A stretch of DNA of 64,000 nucleotides, taken from positions 186,001-250,000 of the forward strand of contig MU008179.1 in NCBI GenBank assembly GCA_010909165.1, written 5' to 3'. A program made the position numbers and the translations under genes. Shown one piece after another: positions 33,600-47,465 of the stretch; the first letter of the stretch is position 1, and every line of letters begins with the position of its first letter. Below the pieces are notes generated by a model. The model was not told where the DNA came from, searched no databases, and saw nothing but the letters and a program-made list of their open reading frames with translations. The DNA comes from Anthoceros angustus (taxonomy: Eukaryota > Streptophyta > Anthocerotopsida > Anthocerotales > Anthocerotaceae).

Positions 33600-34260
33600 C
33601 ATACGGTTTATATGCCTTGGACTGAGTCTTCCCTCAGCAGTGATGGTTGCGCTTTATTCGATGGTAGGCAGAGATGTCATAAGGGCTTGACCCGTGGGAA
33701 AAGCGATTTGGCATGTAGCAGAGGAAGCCATCTCTGCGAGTTAGGTTCAAGCGTTACGCTACACCGTTTCTTTGCGGTGTAAACCACTTTAAGTTGCACA
33801 ATTCCCTCTGGCATGCAATAGGCTTGAAACTCATGTGATGTGTATTCACCGCCATTGTCGATCGGAGTATCTTATTTCATCCATCTCTCTCGCATACCTC
33901 AAGTAGTCTTTGAAATAAGAGAAGCATTCACTTTTAGCTTTGAGGATGTAAGCAATGACAAATCGGTTTTTGTAAATGCAGAATGTGAAATAACGACCAC
34001 CTCAAGTGAGGGGCTGTGAAGAGGCCCACATATGTCGTGTACCATTTCAAGAATCTCGAGCTCGATGTGGAGTTCATTCTTGAAGGCTGCTGGTGGCGCT
34101 TAGAAAGCACAGGCCTCACACAAAGGTAATGGTGATAATGGCCCAATTTTTCCATCATGGTAAAGGTCACTAGTGGCTAGCCGTAGCTTGGCAGCATGGG
34201 GTGACCTAGGCGTGAATGCCATAATTTAGCCTTCTCAACTTGTTTTGCGAGCGTCAAGTG
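33600..34260 (-). pseudogene. Copia A integrase region
   Basis: Minus-strand frames at 33,934-34,170 hold a degraded HHCC-type segment (LGHYHHYLCVRPVLSKRH, reading C-x-x-C imperfectly), then MVHDIxGPL-like sequence near 34,040. Its position between gag and RT supports integrase, but the motifs are weak. Confidence 0.5.
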
Positions 34261-35239
34261 AGAAGCTAGATGGGTTTGGGCTACACCAAGATTTGTGTGT
34301 GCAAGCAGATCTTGGTCGATGATCCGTGGCTAGGATTTTTCGATGATCATATGCATCGATAATCCGACACTTTATGGGGTAAAGAGGATATGGCTATTAT
34401 TATCCATGTTTAGCTTCCTAACGAGATAAGATTTCTAGTCATTTCGGGGGCGTAATATACTTCTATAAGAGATAGTATGACACGAAGGACTGGAATCTTC
34501 ACGTACTATTCCGGGAGACACAAGTGACCTATCATCACCTGTAAAGCACGTCCTTTAAGCGGTTTGTATGTAAGGCATTTCTATCGAAGCGGATGTCTTG
34601 TTGTTGCACAGATCTAGGTACCATTCATGAAATGGCTTACCATGGATGTTTGTTGACAAGCTGGGGTTAGCAAGGATGTACAAAATCCACGGTCCCTGAT
34701 CGGGCAGGAGAAGCTTGTTTCTTCACAACAACGTGTGTCTCGGAAGTGAATTGCCCTCCTTTAGGTATTCGGCTGCTTCTTCGACACTCGTTTTCCCAAT
34801 GACCGGAACTTGGCACCGGTGGCATTTTCCGTCTTCTTGGGTTTCTTACGTGAAGATGCTCATGTGAGCTACTTGCATTTGAGGTATTCTATTTACCTGA
34901 AGTTGGGCTTTCCCCTTTGTTTGTTTGTAGTGTACGATTGCATCTTGCTTGCCAGATTGTTCCCTTGTAGCTTCCTCACGGAGAGCTCCACTAGTTCGAA
35001 AAGTTGTTTGAGGAAGAGTAACACCTTAGCAATTTTCGGCCTTGGTGATGCGAGCGTTGTAAGAAGTCACAAAGTGTGACCAAGAGTGGGAGCGACATCA
35101 TGAGGTACATTGTGAGCAAATCATCCTTAAGACTTTCCTGTGAAGCACTTTCAAGTTTAGAAACCGTGTTCTAAAGAATCCGATGTGTTTCTCAATTGTA
35201 TCCCCATCTCTCATTCTGCGATTCGAACATTGCGAGGCA

Positions 35240-36360
35240 TCATTTTAGTGGTATTGGTGCTGCAAGTCCTGGCTTTGGTCCATATATGCGATGTTTTGCA
35301 TCAGGATGTCTCATCATGTCGAGAGGTAAGCCCACTCGGATCGGATACATTGACTTAGTCATAAGTCCACCTTCGACTCTTCTTCTCAATAGCGGGGTGT
35401 AGAAAGAGGGGTCGATGTGAACTTGTCCTCCCATGGCAAATTTCCATAGCTTTTTATTTTGCGTGCTCACGCATCCGCATGACCCGGATGTCATAATCAT
35501 TCCTCCAAACTGTCCTTTTCTTTGAAACCATCTCCACCGAGGTTAGAGGTGGGATCGTATGTTTCTAGGGCATTGTCCCTCCCTAGGAATTATGACCATT
35601 AGCTAATGCTAAAATGCTTTGACCACCTATCATGCGTCGAGCGAGCTTTGCAAAGGAACACCTAAAATGCTTGTTACATCAAAGGTGAGGCGCCATGCGG
35701 TGAATCCTCTGAGAGGATTAGTAGGGTTAGCAGTCTGTCATTATGAAGCATTGCATGCATGCACGATTCAGTGATTCTATTGTTCGCTCTCCCACCTATT
35801 GTAAGCATAGGTAGAACACGAAGGGCATGAGTTTGGACAATCAATTTAAGACCTTTGCTAGTTTTGCTACGCGCATGCGATTACTCTGGGCTGGATCGTC
35901 GATGGTTTAGGCTTTAGCAATGTTAGCGACTTAAAATCAATGTGCAAAATGCTCTTTCAAATCCGGGGCGTCAACACCACGGAAGAAATTCTGGTTAGTA
36001 TTACTATATCTTCTATCCACGCTCCTTTGGTGTGCTTGATCCTCTCGGTTAGATCACTAACAACATTGTGTGGAGTTGTATGTGTAGTAATAAAACCTGC
36101 AGTTGCGTTGCACGAAACACGTCGAACGGATTTTGGGAAGATTGTTGGGATTCACGGGAGGCGGAGTCGAGAAGATTCCTCTCGTTGCGGTAGAGAGTCT
36201 CTATTATTGTGTTGAAGGATTCCCTTAGTTCAATGGATTGCATGTGGTCATCTTGATTGCGAGCTATCCATTGACAAGTTGCATGATGGAGTCGCTCGGC
36301 AATTGAAGCCCTAGTACGCACCTGATTAGCGGTAGATTTGTTCTCCTCACGGCTACCCAT
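35240..36360 (-). pseudogene. Copia A gag region
   Basis: The minus-strand frame MGSREENKSTANQVRTRASI at 36,049-36,360 begins a helical, charged protein next to the 5' LTR and PBS, where gag starts. Further left, frames with SLKDDLLTMYLM-like sequence are interrupted. No clean CCHC knuckle was found. Confidence 0.5.
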
Positions 36361-36738
36361 CTAGGGACATCGATGTCTGCGCAATTCCCCGATTGGGAGC
36401 CTCCAAGTTGTTGGCCATTCATTTGGCCTTGTTACGTATTGTTAGAGTGCATTTTATGCATTCTAGATTTTGTAGTAAATTTTCTATAAGCTGCTGCGGT
36501 CATTGTCCTAGGGTATTTCCATCATCTTCGGAAAGATCTCGTGATGCGCTAGAACTACTACCTCGATCTGCTAATTTCTATAGAAAACAGCGGGAAAACA
36601 ATACAAAACATTTTCTTGATGTATATATTGTGTTCTTGATTTAATTAGTATTTCTAATCAAGAAACAACAAAAACATATACAAAATGCACATTTCAGATG
36701 ATTTTATGTGCATCCCTAGGATGCAACCTACATCGAAA

Positions 36739-36750
36739 TGCTCGATACCA
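36739..36750 (-). promoter_or_regulatory. Copia A primer-binding site
   Basis: On the minus strand TGGTATCGAGC directly follows the 5' LTR end. It matches the initiator methionine tRNA-type PBS with one base deleted. Confidence 0.8.
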
Positions 36751-36986
36751 TAACAAATGTAAGGTTGATGTAGATCAATTACCATTTAGTAATTACATAT
36801 TTCATTGAGTATCAAGAAAGAACTTAAGTGCTTATCTTTGAAAAGACACTATCTAAAACTTAAAAGACATAAGCTGGTAAGGTCGTAACCCTATTGAGCA
36901 GGTACTTCTAATATATTTATTTCAGCTACCCTTATAATAGCATATATAGTGTCTTGACCTAATTCAGATATCAACACTATCCTTTA
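36751..36986 (-). repeat. Copia A 5' LTR
   Basis: Begins TAACAAATGTAAGGTTGATG on the plus strand, as does 30,699, and ends ATCCTTTA before element D resumes. Confidence 0.8.
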
Positions 36987-38999
36987 GAGCGGAGGATATG
37001 GTTGCCGATGGCGACCTTTTACATGCGATCCAGATGCGATGCGGGCGGAGAGGATCGCAAGAAGAACTCGTGCGAGCGTTTAACCGGATGTCCGGTGCTC
37101 GACGCGAGCAGCGGCGAGGCGGCCGTGTGCCACCACGAGGCGGCACAGAACATCCATCCGGACTTCTTGATCGATGGGCGCATCGCGAATGTACCTCGGC
37201 GCATTTGGGCGGCCGGATAACACCGGGCGCCCGGCGACAAGGTCGGCCCTCCGGCGGATCTTTGTGGGCGGGTCGAATACTATCGAGAATGTGCTAGCGG
37301 GAACCGGGCAAGACTACGATGTGGAGAGTGTTGCGAGTCTCGGACTTTGGTGAGAAGATCCACATTGTTGATTTTGGGCTTGGCTTGGAAACAATATCGC
37401 CTTGGTGATGGCGGAGTTACCGACTTGGGAGTCGTCAAGAGCTAATGTGGTCCGTGGTCCCGGATCTTTGTTTGGTGATTGTGATGCCATCCAGTTGGAG
37501 TTGCACGAGATGATGCCTCGCGCACATCCGCCAAAAAGGGTGAACGAGCTGCTGCAGCGTTGCCAAGCGTACCTCCGGCGAGCTAGAATGGATTTGGTCT
37601 TAGAGAAGCATTGTTCGGGCCAAGTTGTGCGCCGATTTAAAGCGGCATTGTTGTGACAAAAATGTTTAGGCGTGTTGGCCATTCAAATTGAAGGTGATTC
37701 GTAGCATTCTTCCGCATGACAAAAGGAGAGCAGGGCGCATTTGCAAGACCATGGATCGATCGAAGGCGAAGAGGAGTTGTTGCCCATAGTATGGATAAAC
37801 CGGATTCCACATGGGAAGAAAGCAGTGTGTGAGGGCTTTTGGGTTTTACGCATTGGGTCACTAAGATACAAGAATGCAAACCAGGTAGTGAAAAATGTTA
37901 GATGGACCGTAGGCTACGGTCTCATAAAGCAAAACGCCATATGGATTACGTCATGTGGATGGGCGTTTTCTTCAAATGCGGAAAGGCGCGGGAAGTCTTC
38001 AACTTGCGACTCGTACGAGATCTTCATTGAGTATGCCGAGCAGCGAAACGGTCGATGTGCTCCCGTTTATTCTGACTACTTTTGCAAGCTTTGGATGAAG
38101 TATTTCCGGTTTAAAATACCAGTGCAACGGTTTTCGATCTGTCGGTGCGATGACCTAAAGAGGAAAATAAAAGACGCGGTCGGACCACGTACAAGGTGAG
38201 ATGGCGGTCCTTATTCCAGTGTCACCGGATGTCCCGAACTTTGGCGCAACCCATGGCCTCATACCCTTTTCTTGCGAATGAAGGCGGGGCTTGAAACAAA
38301 CCGTGTGCACATTCTTGGCCTATTGTTGCGTGTGCAGACAAGAATGTGGGAGACTCCGAGAACAACAACGAAGGAGGCGAAAATGCGCGGCACCGGCACA
38401 AGTGCTTGGGCGGCTAAGTTCATTGGTATTGCCATAGATGGTATGGACCAAAAAAGCGAGTTGCCCCATTCAGATTGCCAAACGGTTGATTCGGAGCCCT
38501 TGTCGGGCTTCACGTTCTAGGTGTCTTGGTGTTCAACTACTTGGTGCGCACAGTGTATTTGAGTTTCGAATGTGAGAAATGATCCGAAGCTGGCCGTGAT
38601 TCACATGTTATCAATACCGGAGGGCCGCTCCCCTATTCTATACTTGCGGATGGACAACACTGCTCAAAACAAGAATCGAGGTATTGGCATATCATCCATG
38701 CTTGTGGCGAAAGGTATCTTCAAAAATCAAGGTGGGGTTTCTTCTTGTTGGCCATACGATCATTGACCAAATGTTTTCGAGGTTCTCGGTTGTGCTAGGG
38801 TTGAAGGATGCTTTCACATTGCCGAAATGATAGGGTTCTTTGGGCGGGCGTACACCCCATCACCATGATTCACATCTTGAAGGAGGTGCGGACTTCAAGA
38901 CCTATCTATGGCCGAAGGGGATCGTCGCAACGTATGACTTGCATAATCACGATTTTCAACACCGGTTCAAAATAACAAGGAGAAGGCGCTATCGGGGAG
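36987..38999 (+). pseudogene. Element D copy 2: DUF7869-type transposase-like protein (3' truncated)
   Basis: Plus-strand frames give in order: EELVRAFNRMSG; LLILGLAWKQYR; RVNELLQRCQAYLRRARMDL; IEYAEQRNGRCAPVYSDYFC followed by KLWMKYFRFKIPV and CDDLKRKIKDA; AKFIGIAIDGMDQKSELPHS; LYLRMDNTAQNKNRGIGISS; MLVAKGIFKNQGG; SIDQMFSRFSVVLGLKDAF. The pattern IDGxDQKxxxLPH, then xDNxxxxNKN, then GHTHxDIDQxFS is the hallmark of DUF7869 proteins, widespread in eukaryotic mobile elements and thought to be nuclease-like. The acidic residues in the first two blocks are plausible catalytic residues; that is inference. The gene is cut at about 38,999 by the tandem-duplication joint and carries several frameshifts. 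Confidence 0.7.
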
Positions 39000-41178
39000 T
39001 GCTTGCGCACTTGTTGACCTTCCCACCCGCCGTCCTCCACGCGATTGCCGGCCTCTCAATCCCTTCCCTCTTTTTCCTCGATTGTCTACCGCAAGCGGTG
39101 GCTTGAACCCTTGAGTGCCATGGAGGCAAATCCCGGTCCGTTGCATCCACCATCGTCATCTTCCACGTCTTCGTCGTCGGGCTGGATATGATCCACCGGC
39201 CTGGGCCATCGGCGAAATGCCATCGCCAAACCCCTCATTGTCACGGTCCCCACCGCATCCTCATCTTCGTCTTCGTCGGCTAGAGGTTAGGGTGACATCA
39301 TCGCGTGACCATGGGCTAGGAAAAACCCGCGGCGGGTGTGGGCGGACTGTTGCTTGGACTCGAGCACCGGACGTCCGTGGCAACCCCTCTTACCGAGCTT
39401 TCATTTCGCAAACTAGTTCTTTGAAAGCGTGTCCATGAATTATATTTTGTGCCACCACCTTTTGTTGCGGTTTCACGCGGATCATGCATATCGATGGCGG
39501 TTGCCAGCGACACAGCGGATGGATTTACTGATCCCATTAGGGCACTAGGAGTTGCCATTTGATTTCCACTCGGCGCGAGATGCCATGCTAGGGGCCTTCT
39601 ACGCAAGTATGCCCTTTCGATGTAAGCAATGCATCATCCACACCTTCTAAACATTCTTTGGTGCAAAGCCTTGTGGAAGACACGATGTCCATCACCCATG
39701 CCTCAAAAGTTCTTGCCTTTTCCTGGTTGTACGCCACAATGTCAAAGTTCTTCACCGCAAATTGTATACTCTAATCCATTGCGGGTCCGACGAAGAGGCT
39801 CCTTGTGCTTGAGCGGATCGAATATAGCGTACACTGCTCATCCCTTGTTGCGTGAAAACAAGCCTCCCGCACATTTCTTTTTGGGGTGTGGTTCATCCTC
39901 CTCCATCGACACATACAAGAAGAGCAAGTCTTGATTGGGTCGTTGTTGCCTTATCCAACTTCTCTTTGTAATGTCAAATGGCGAGATCATCTTGTACATC
40001 CGGTGGATCAAGTCAATATCGGACCGCTTGTAAGGACTACGGAAAGATGCCTTGTGTGAGGATGCTCTTGTGGAAAGACCGCATCGGTGGCGCGATTTGA
40101 GTTGTCCTTGGAGTCGGTGGAGTGCAGGCTCGTCGCCTCGTTCAAGGCACGTGAGTGCTCCCTTCCGTCGCGCCTTTTTTCTCCACCGGGCGTCTGCGAT
40201 TTGTTGGAGTCATTCTTCGCTTGCCTTGGAGGCCATTACATGCAACTATGAAAGAAGTGAGATCACGAAGTGTTTAGATTGTTAAAAGCGATACGCATGA
40301 GCTGCAACTTCTCGAACACGGGACGATCTGTGCAAGCGGGAGTTGAAGTTGATGCTCACGGCCGACTGCTGCACCCTCGAGAACAACACAATTGCTGCTG
40401 ATGAGGAGGTCGACGGTGTCTGTTATCTGCGGTGCCGGCTGTGATGGACAAAGTGCGGGTGAGTGTGAGCGACCCGTTTTCGATCCGCGGCAATCTCTTC
40501 CACACACATAAGCTAGATGGAAATACATCTTCCGCGAGAATGAATCTACACCATCCGAGAAAGGGAAGGTGGTGTGCCTTCATGAAGGAAGACACGGGGC
40601 AAGGCGCTCTGTAATCAAGCAACTCCTTAAATGCTTTATGCGGCCGTGTTTTGCCATTGTCGGCTAATGGGGCAAATGTAATAGCATATTCTAAGGTATA
40701 TACTAGTTATGCGGCTAAAATAGTGTTCGGGTGGCATAACGATGGGCACCTAGGTGATTCATCATCCACCGACTAGCGGTATACGAGCGTTTCCTACCGC
40801 AAAGTGGGCACCTCGACTTCATTGCCGGCATTTAGTAAGGCTCTTTTGACGGCCTTAATTGTATCGAGTCTTGCGCATCCCTTCTCATCCACCTTGCGCA
40901 TCTCCTCCTCCTCCCGGTGGGCGTCGCGCCTCGCCAGAAACAGCAAGGGACGGCGTGTTTGATTTGCAAATTCGGGCGGTAGATTGGGATGCATGTCATT
41001 ACCGGGTGGCCATGAGTCGGCGACTCAATTGTTGATCTCGGGGATGCACAACCCCGTCGTAGTTTTAGAGGATGATTCATAGGCTATGGCGGCCAGCGTC
41101 GTGAAGCGGTCCTTGAAGAGACCGGTGGCGGACTTCTGGTGGAGGCGATGACGATGTCGTGTTCGGATATGGAGGGCG
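39000..41178 (-). pseudogene. Element D copy 3, minus-strand arm
   Basis: Near-identical to 28,520-30,698. It holds the acidic/basic segment and the amino-proximal coiled segment (REEEEMRKVDEK at 40,794-40,994) on the minus strand. It begins abruptly at the duplication joint, so the middle and methyltransferase-like segments are missing. Confidence 0.45.
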
Positions 41179-44100
41179 TAACAAATGTAAGGTTGATGTA
41201 GATCAATTACCATTTAGTAATTACATATTTCATTGAGTATCAAGAAAGAACTTAAGTGCTTATCTTGAAAGACACTATCTAAAACTTAAAAGACATAAGC
41301 ATTGGTAAGGGTGCGTAACCCTATTGAAGGTACTTCTAATATATTTATTTCAGCTACCCTTATAATAGCATATATAATTAATGATGACCTAATTCGGATA
41401 TACATCCTTTAACACTCCCACTTGGTGATCATATCGAAAGTGAATTGTCTTGCGCCTTGTCCTCCTGTGAACCTTGCAACTCCGCTATGGACTATGATTG
41501 CCTTGCATCCGGTGCTCTCGCTGGCGTCCTCATTCGGTACTTAATGGGCGTGCTCTTGAAAAGCCGATTGCGACCGGTCGCTATCTCTCCTCGCCTTGTT
41601 TCTGCATGCTAGCCACGAGTGCACAGAGTAAGGCGAGAAAGATGTCGTCTTCTTCGAGGAGAAGATGGTTCAGCCATGTGAGAGCAGTAGGGAAGGTTCG
41701 CGACTAGGGCGGCCTAGGACAAGCACCTCGTGCTCAACTAGAAGAGGTGGGGGTTGTCGGTGCCGAGGCAGCTCAACCCGCGGAGAGACCCGGTGGCGGA
41801 GGAGCGACAAGGCCGCCCTTGCGGCAAGCGAGCGTGAGGGCTATGGGAGCCCCTCAACACCCTAGGCTGCTGCGCCCGCGTCCTCGGCTGTTCAAGTTAG
41901 CGAGAAACCAAAGGAGGCTCACGGCGGACTTCTAGCACCGATCTTGGACTGTTGCTATGGGGCTGTGGCTGATGCTGATCTTCCTCTCGGTTCCCTAAGG
42001 AGCATTGGAAGGATACCAAAATAATTGGCCTTGGCACCTTGTTGAAACCTAATTCGCGGCGTAGTGCAGTGCACCATGTCTTGTGTGGTGATGAAGCGCA
42101 TCAAGTGCGTGAGGCGAGTTTAGGACATGTTGTTAGCATTTACCGTGAGTGCTCTTCTTTTGGTTGCCCTTTTGATTTGCTTACTCACGCCTTCCTAATT
42201 GACTTGCCTTGTGCGGGTTACGTACAAGCTTGAGGAGGGATGTTCCTTGACTACATGTCATCTCCTTCTTCATCCGGGCACGTGTTGGTCCGATTTCCTC
42301 GCAGCCGACATGACTCGACAACCCTAAGGAGGTGTCGAAACTTCAAGATAGTGGACTACGGCTATTAGGTTGTAGTGGGTGGGCGGTTTTCATTTTGCGG
42401 CTTAAGTGATTGAATTGCAGCTAGGAAAGCGATGACTCTCTAGCCCAAGACCCTTAACGTGCTTCTCGTGTAGCTCACGTCCAGTTTAGTAAGAACATCG
42501 CGGATTGTCTTGTGTTGGTATGTATTGCAATCCGATTGTTCTCGCAACAAGCTCTCGAATATAGTGGTACTCAACTAGCGTGTTTTGTCCTAGAGTGGAA
42601 CACGGATTCTTAGCAGTGCTATTGAGCCTTGGTTGTCGGTGTGGATGGATGCGGTAGGGAGTTCGATCCTAGCTCGAGCAAGAGCTTGCACCATACAACC
42701 TCTTTTGCTGCGATGGCACCGATATTCCCTGTCTTTGGATAGAGCAGTTGGTGCTTTTCTGGACCAACAGATAGGACCACCACTACACACCACGTATCCT
42801 GGCGGTTTTACGTGTCTACATCACCGGAGTCCGAGTCATAAACTTCTAGGTCTAAGGGTTCCCATCTCATGTGAGTACTGATACCTCATTGGCGGTTCCC
42901 TTAAGATACCTAAAGACTCGCAACACAACTCCAATGTTCTGTCGATTTTCAAGATATTGTGACGCTTGTTGCATAAGCTACTTCGGCCTTGTAGTGTTTG
43001 CGGCATATGAGCTTTCCAACGCTTGTAGTCGTTAGCCATCGATCCTTCTCACTTTGTATGGTAGGTGACATGCTCTTCGAGCTTGATCCGATGGGAAGAG
43101 GTGGGCTACCTTAACATCCTTTTAAGCGCTCGGCCTTTGTCAAGTAAGTATCTAGGTGTTAGAGTGATAACCTTAGAAAGCTGTTTCTTTGAATGTGGAT
43201 TCAAGGCAACTCAAGCGGGCCTAAATTTGACATCTTAAATTTTGTAGCCAAAAGATCCGTTATCTTGTCAATATAGGGTATTCTTTGGAAGTATCAAGTC
43301 GTCACGTGTGACTAAGTAACATGTGACATCTCCACTTATATATATATATAGGCGCCATCGACTTTGCTTTTGGTGAATCCAAGAGCTAGCGATTCGATAT
43401 CGACTCAACATTCCACTTCAAATGATTGCTTAAGTCCATACAGACATTTTATTAGCTTACAGGCATAGTCTTCTTTGCCCTTAACCTCGTGAGGAGGTTC
43501 TGCATATAAATTTGGGTGTCGTTCCCATTCGAGCGTCTTTACATCGAACATCTGCAGTAATCCTTGTATCTTGTGAGGGCACAAATGGTGCGAAGGGTTG
43601 CAAGCTTGACAAGCTGGAGCAAAGGTCTCGAGTAATCAAGTCCTGGAACTTGGGAGAATCCTCTTGCAACAAGTCGGGCCTTGTACATCGAAGTCTAACC
43701 TTTAGCTTAAATACCCATTTACAAGACACCATTTTTACGCACGGTGGGAGTTTAGCTAACTCCCATGTGCCGTTTTCTATAAGGAATCATCAGTCATTGT
43801 TTTCATCATCGGTGAGTCTTAATCATGGATCGGTGATTAGGTTGAGGAGGTTGCTGCTCGAAACAACAATGTCGGCGTTTGCGGGTTCTATCCTACATCA
43901 TGTTGCGGTTCGTCCCCCTGAGGAGGAACCTCCTCAAGAGTGAAGTCTTCAAAGCGGACGGACGAGGAAGTGAGATCATCAGGCGGATCCTCCTCATTTG
44001 GGAGTAACTCCCTTTGGTTGCGAACCGTCCTTCGCCGAAGGTAACTGCGTGAATAGATGACTTGAGCACGAGAAACATCATACGGTTTATATGCCTTGGA

Positions 44101-47100
44101 CTGAGTCTTCCCTCAGCAGTGATGGTTGCGCTTTATTCGATGGTAGGCAGAGATGTCATAAGGGCTTGACCCGTGGGAAAAGCGATTTGGCATGTAGCAG
44201 AGGAAGCCATCTCTGCGAGTTAGGTTCAAGCGTTACGCTACACCGTTTCTTTGCGGTGTAAACCACTTTAAGTTGCACAATTCCCTCTGGCATGCAATAG
44301 GCTTGAAACTCATGTGATGTGTATTCACCGCCATTGTCGATCGGAGTATCTTATTTCATCCATCTCTCTCGCATACCTCAAGTAGTCTTTGAAATAAGAG
44401 AAGCATTCACTTTTAGCTTTGAGGATGTAAGCAATGACAAATCGGTTTTTGTAAATGCAGAATGTGAAATAACGACCACCTCAAGTGAGGGGCTGTGAAG
44501 AGGCCCACATATGTCGTGTACCATTTCAAGAATCTCGAGCTCGATGTGGAGTTCATTCTTGAAGGCTGCTGGTGGCGCTTAGAAAGCACAGGCCTCACAC
44601 AAAGGTAATGGTGATAATGGCCCAATTTTTCCATCATGGTAAAGGTCACTAGTGGCTAGCCGTAGCTTGGCAGCATGGGGTGACCTAGGCGTGAATGCCA
44701 TAATTTAGCCTTCTCAACTTGTTTTGCGAGCGTCAAGTGAGAAGCTAGATGGGTTTGGGCTACACCAAGATTTGTGTGTGCAAGCAGATCTTGGTCGATG
44801 ATCCGTGGCTAGGATTTTTCGATGATCATATGCATCGATAATCCGACACTTTATGGGGTAAAGAGGATATGGCTATTATTATCCATGTTTAGCTTCCTAA
44901 CGAGATAAGATTTCTAGTCATTTCGGGGGCGTAATATACTTCTATAAGAGATAGTATGACACGAAGGACTGGAATCTTCACGTACTATTCCGGGAGACAC
45001 AAGTGACCTATCATCACCTGTAAAGCACGTCCTTTAAGCGGTTTGTATGTAAGGCATTTCTATCGAAGCGGATGTCTTGTTGTTGCACAGATCTAGGTAC
45101 CATTCATGAAATGGCTTACCATGGATGTTTGTTGACAAGCTGGGGTTAGCAAGGATGTACAAAATCCACGGTCCCTGATCGGGCAGGAGAAGCTTGTTTC
45201 TTCACAACAACGTGTGTCTCGGAAGTGAATTGCCCTCCTTTAGGTATTCGGCTGCTTCTTCGACACTCGTTTTCCCAATGACCGGAACTTGGCACCGGTG
45301 GCATTTTCCGTCTTCTTGGGTTTCTTACGTGAAGATGCTCATGTGAGCTACTTGCATTTGAGGTATTCTATTTACCTGAAGTTGGGCTTTCCCCTTTGTT
45401 TGTTTGTAGTGTACGATTGCATCTTGCTTGCCAGATTGTTCCCTTGTAGCTTCCTCACGGAGAGCTCCACTAGTTCGAAAAGTTGTTTGAGGAAGAGTAA
45501 CACCTTAGCAATTTTCGGCCTTGGTGATGCGAGCGTTGTAAGAAGTCACAAAGTGTGACCAAGAGTGGGAGCGACATCATGAGGTACATTGTGAGCAAAT
45601 CATCCTTAAGACTTTCCTGTGAAGCACTTTCAAGTTTAGAAACCGTGTTCTAAAGAATCCGATGTGTTTCTCAATTGTATCCCCATCTCTCATTCTGCGA
45701 TTCGAACATTGCGAGGCATCATTTTAGTGGTATTGGTGCTGCAAGTCCTGGCTTTGGTCCATATATGCGATGTTTTGCATCAGGATGTCTCATCATGTCG
45801 AGAGGTAAGCCCACTCGGATCGGATACATTGACTTAGTCATAAGTCCACCTTCGACTCTTCTTCTCAATAGCGGGGTGTAGAAAGAGGGGTCGATGTGAA
45901 CTTGTCCTCCCATGGCAAATTTCCATAGCTTTTTATTTTGCGTGCTCACGCATCCGCATGACCCGGATGTCATAATCATTCCTCCAAACTGTCCTTTTCT
46001 TTGAAACCATCTCCACCGAGGTTAGAGGTGGGATCGTATGTTTCTAGGGCATTGTCCCTCCCTAGGAATTATGACCATTAGCTAATGCTAAAATGCTTTG
46101 ACCACCTATCATGCGTCGAGCGAGCTTTGCAAAGGAACACCTAAAATGCTTGTTACATCAAAGGTGAGGCGCCATGCGGTGAATCCTCTGAGAGGATTAG
46201 TAGGGTTAGCAGTCTGTCATTATGAAGCATTGCATGCATGCACGATTCAGTGATTCTATTGTTCGCTCTCCCACCTATTGTAAGCATAGGTAGAACACGA
46301 AGGGCATGAGTTTGGACAATCAATTTAAGACCTTTGCTAGTTTTGCTACGCGCATGCGATTACTCTGGGCTGGATCGTCGATGGTTTAGGCTTTAGCAAT
46401 GTTAGCGACTTAAAATCAATGTGCAAAATGCTCTTTCAAATCCGGGGCGTCAACACCACGGAAGAAATTCTGGTTAGTATTACTATATCTTCTATCCACG
46501 CTCCTTTGGTGTGCTTGATCCTCTCGGTTAGATCACTAACAACATTGTGTGGAGTTGTATGTGTAGTAATAAAACCTGCAGTTGCGTTGCACGAAACACG
46601 TCGAACGGATTTTGGGAAGATTGTTGGGATTCACGGGAGGCGGAGTCGAGAAGATTCCTCTCGTTGCGGTAGAGAGTCTCTATTATTGTGTTGAAGGATT
46701 CCCTTAGTTCAATGGATTGCATGTGGTCATCTTGATTGCGAGCTATCCATTGACAAGTTGCATGATGGAGTCGCTCGGCAATTGAAGCCCTAGTACGCAC
46801 CTGATTAGCGGTAGATTTGTTCTCCTCACGGCTACCCATCTAGGGACATCGATGTCTGCGCAATTCCCCGATTGGGAGCCTCCAAGTTGTTGGCCATTCA
46901 TTTGGCCTTGTTACGTATTGTTAGAGTGCATTTTATGCATTCTAGATTTTGTAGTAAATTTTCTATAAGCTGCTGCGGTCATTGTCCTAGGGTATTTCCA
47001 TCATCTTCGGAAAGATCTCGTGATGCGCTAGAACTACTACCTCGATCTGCTAATTTCTATAGAAAACAGCGGGAAACAATACAAAACATTTTCTTGATGT

Positions 47101-47465
47101 ATATATTGTGTTCTTGATTTAATTAGTATTTCTAATCAAGAAACAACAAAAACATATACAAAAATGCACATTTCAGATGATTTTATGTGCATCCCTAGGA
47201 TGCAACCTACATCGAAATGCTCGATACCATAACAAATGTAAGGTTGATGTAGATCAATTACCATTTAGTAATTACATATTTCATTGAGTATCAAGAAAGA
47301 ACTTAAGTGCTTATCTTTGAAAAGACACTATCTAAAACTTAAAAGACATAAGCTGGTAAGGTCGTAACCCTATTGAGCAGGTACTTCTAATATATTTATT
47401 TCAGCTACCCTTATAATAGCATATATAGTGTCTTGACCTAATTCAGATATCAACACTATCCTTTA
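41179..47465 (-). mobile_element. Ty1/copia retrotransposon, copy B, 6.29 kb
   Basis: Second copy of copia A, made by the 10.48 kb tandem duplication rather than by a new insertion: flanks, LTR differences and internal defects are the same. LTRs lie at 41,179-41,414 and 47,230-47,465, PBS at 47,218-47,229, PPT at 41,415-41,430. RNase H is at 42,590-42,884, RT at 42,836-43,732, the integrase region at about 44,080-44,740 and gag at 45,719-46,839, all on the minus strand. Confidence 0.85.

Larger units (their letters stand above)
30699..36986 (-). mobile_element. Ty1/copia retrotransposon, copy A, 6.29 kb
   Basis: Minus-strand element with short LTRs (about 236 bp) at 30,699-30,934 and 36,751-36,986. 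The primer-binding site (36,739-36,750, minus strand TGGTATCGAGC) is one base short of the initiator-Met pattern TGGTATCAGAGC. The polypurine tract is at 30,935-30,950. Integrase lies upstream of RT and RNase H, the copia order. All domains are frameshifted. It is inserted in the divergent region of element D: the flanks GGATATGGAGGG and GGAGGATATGGTTGCC meet at 10,740-10,770. A clear target duplication is not visible (GGGCG against GAGCG). Confidence 0.85.
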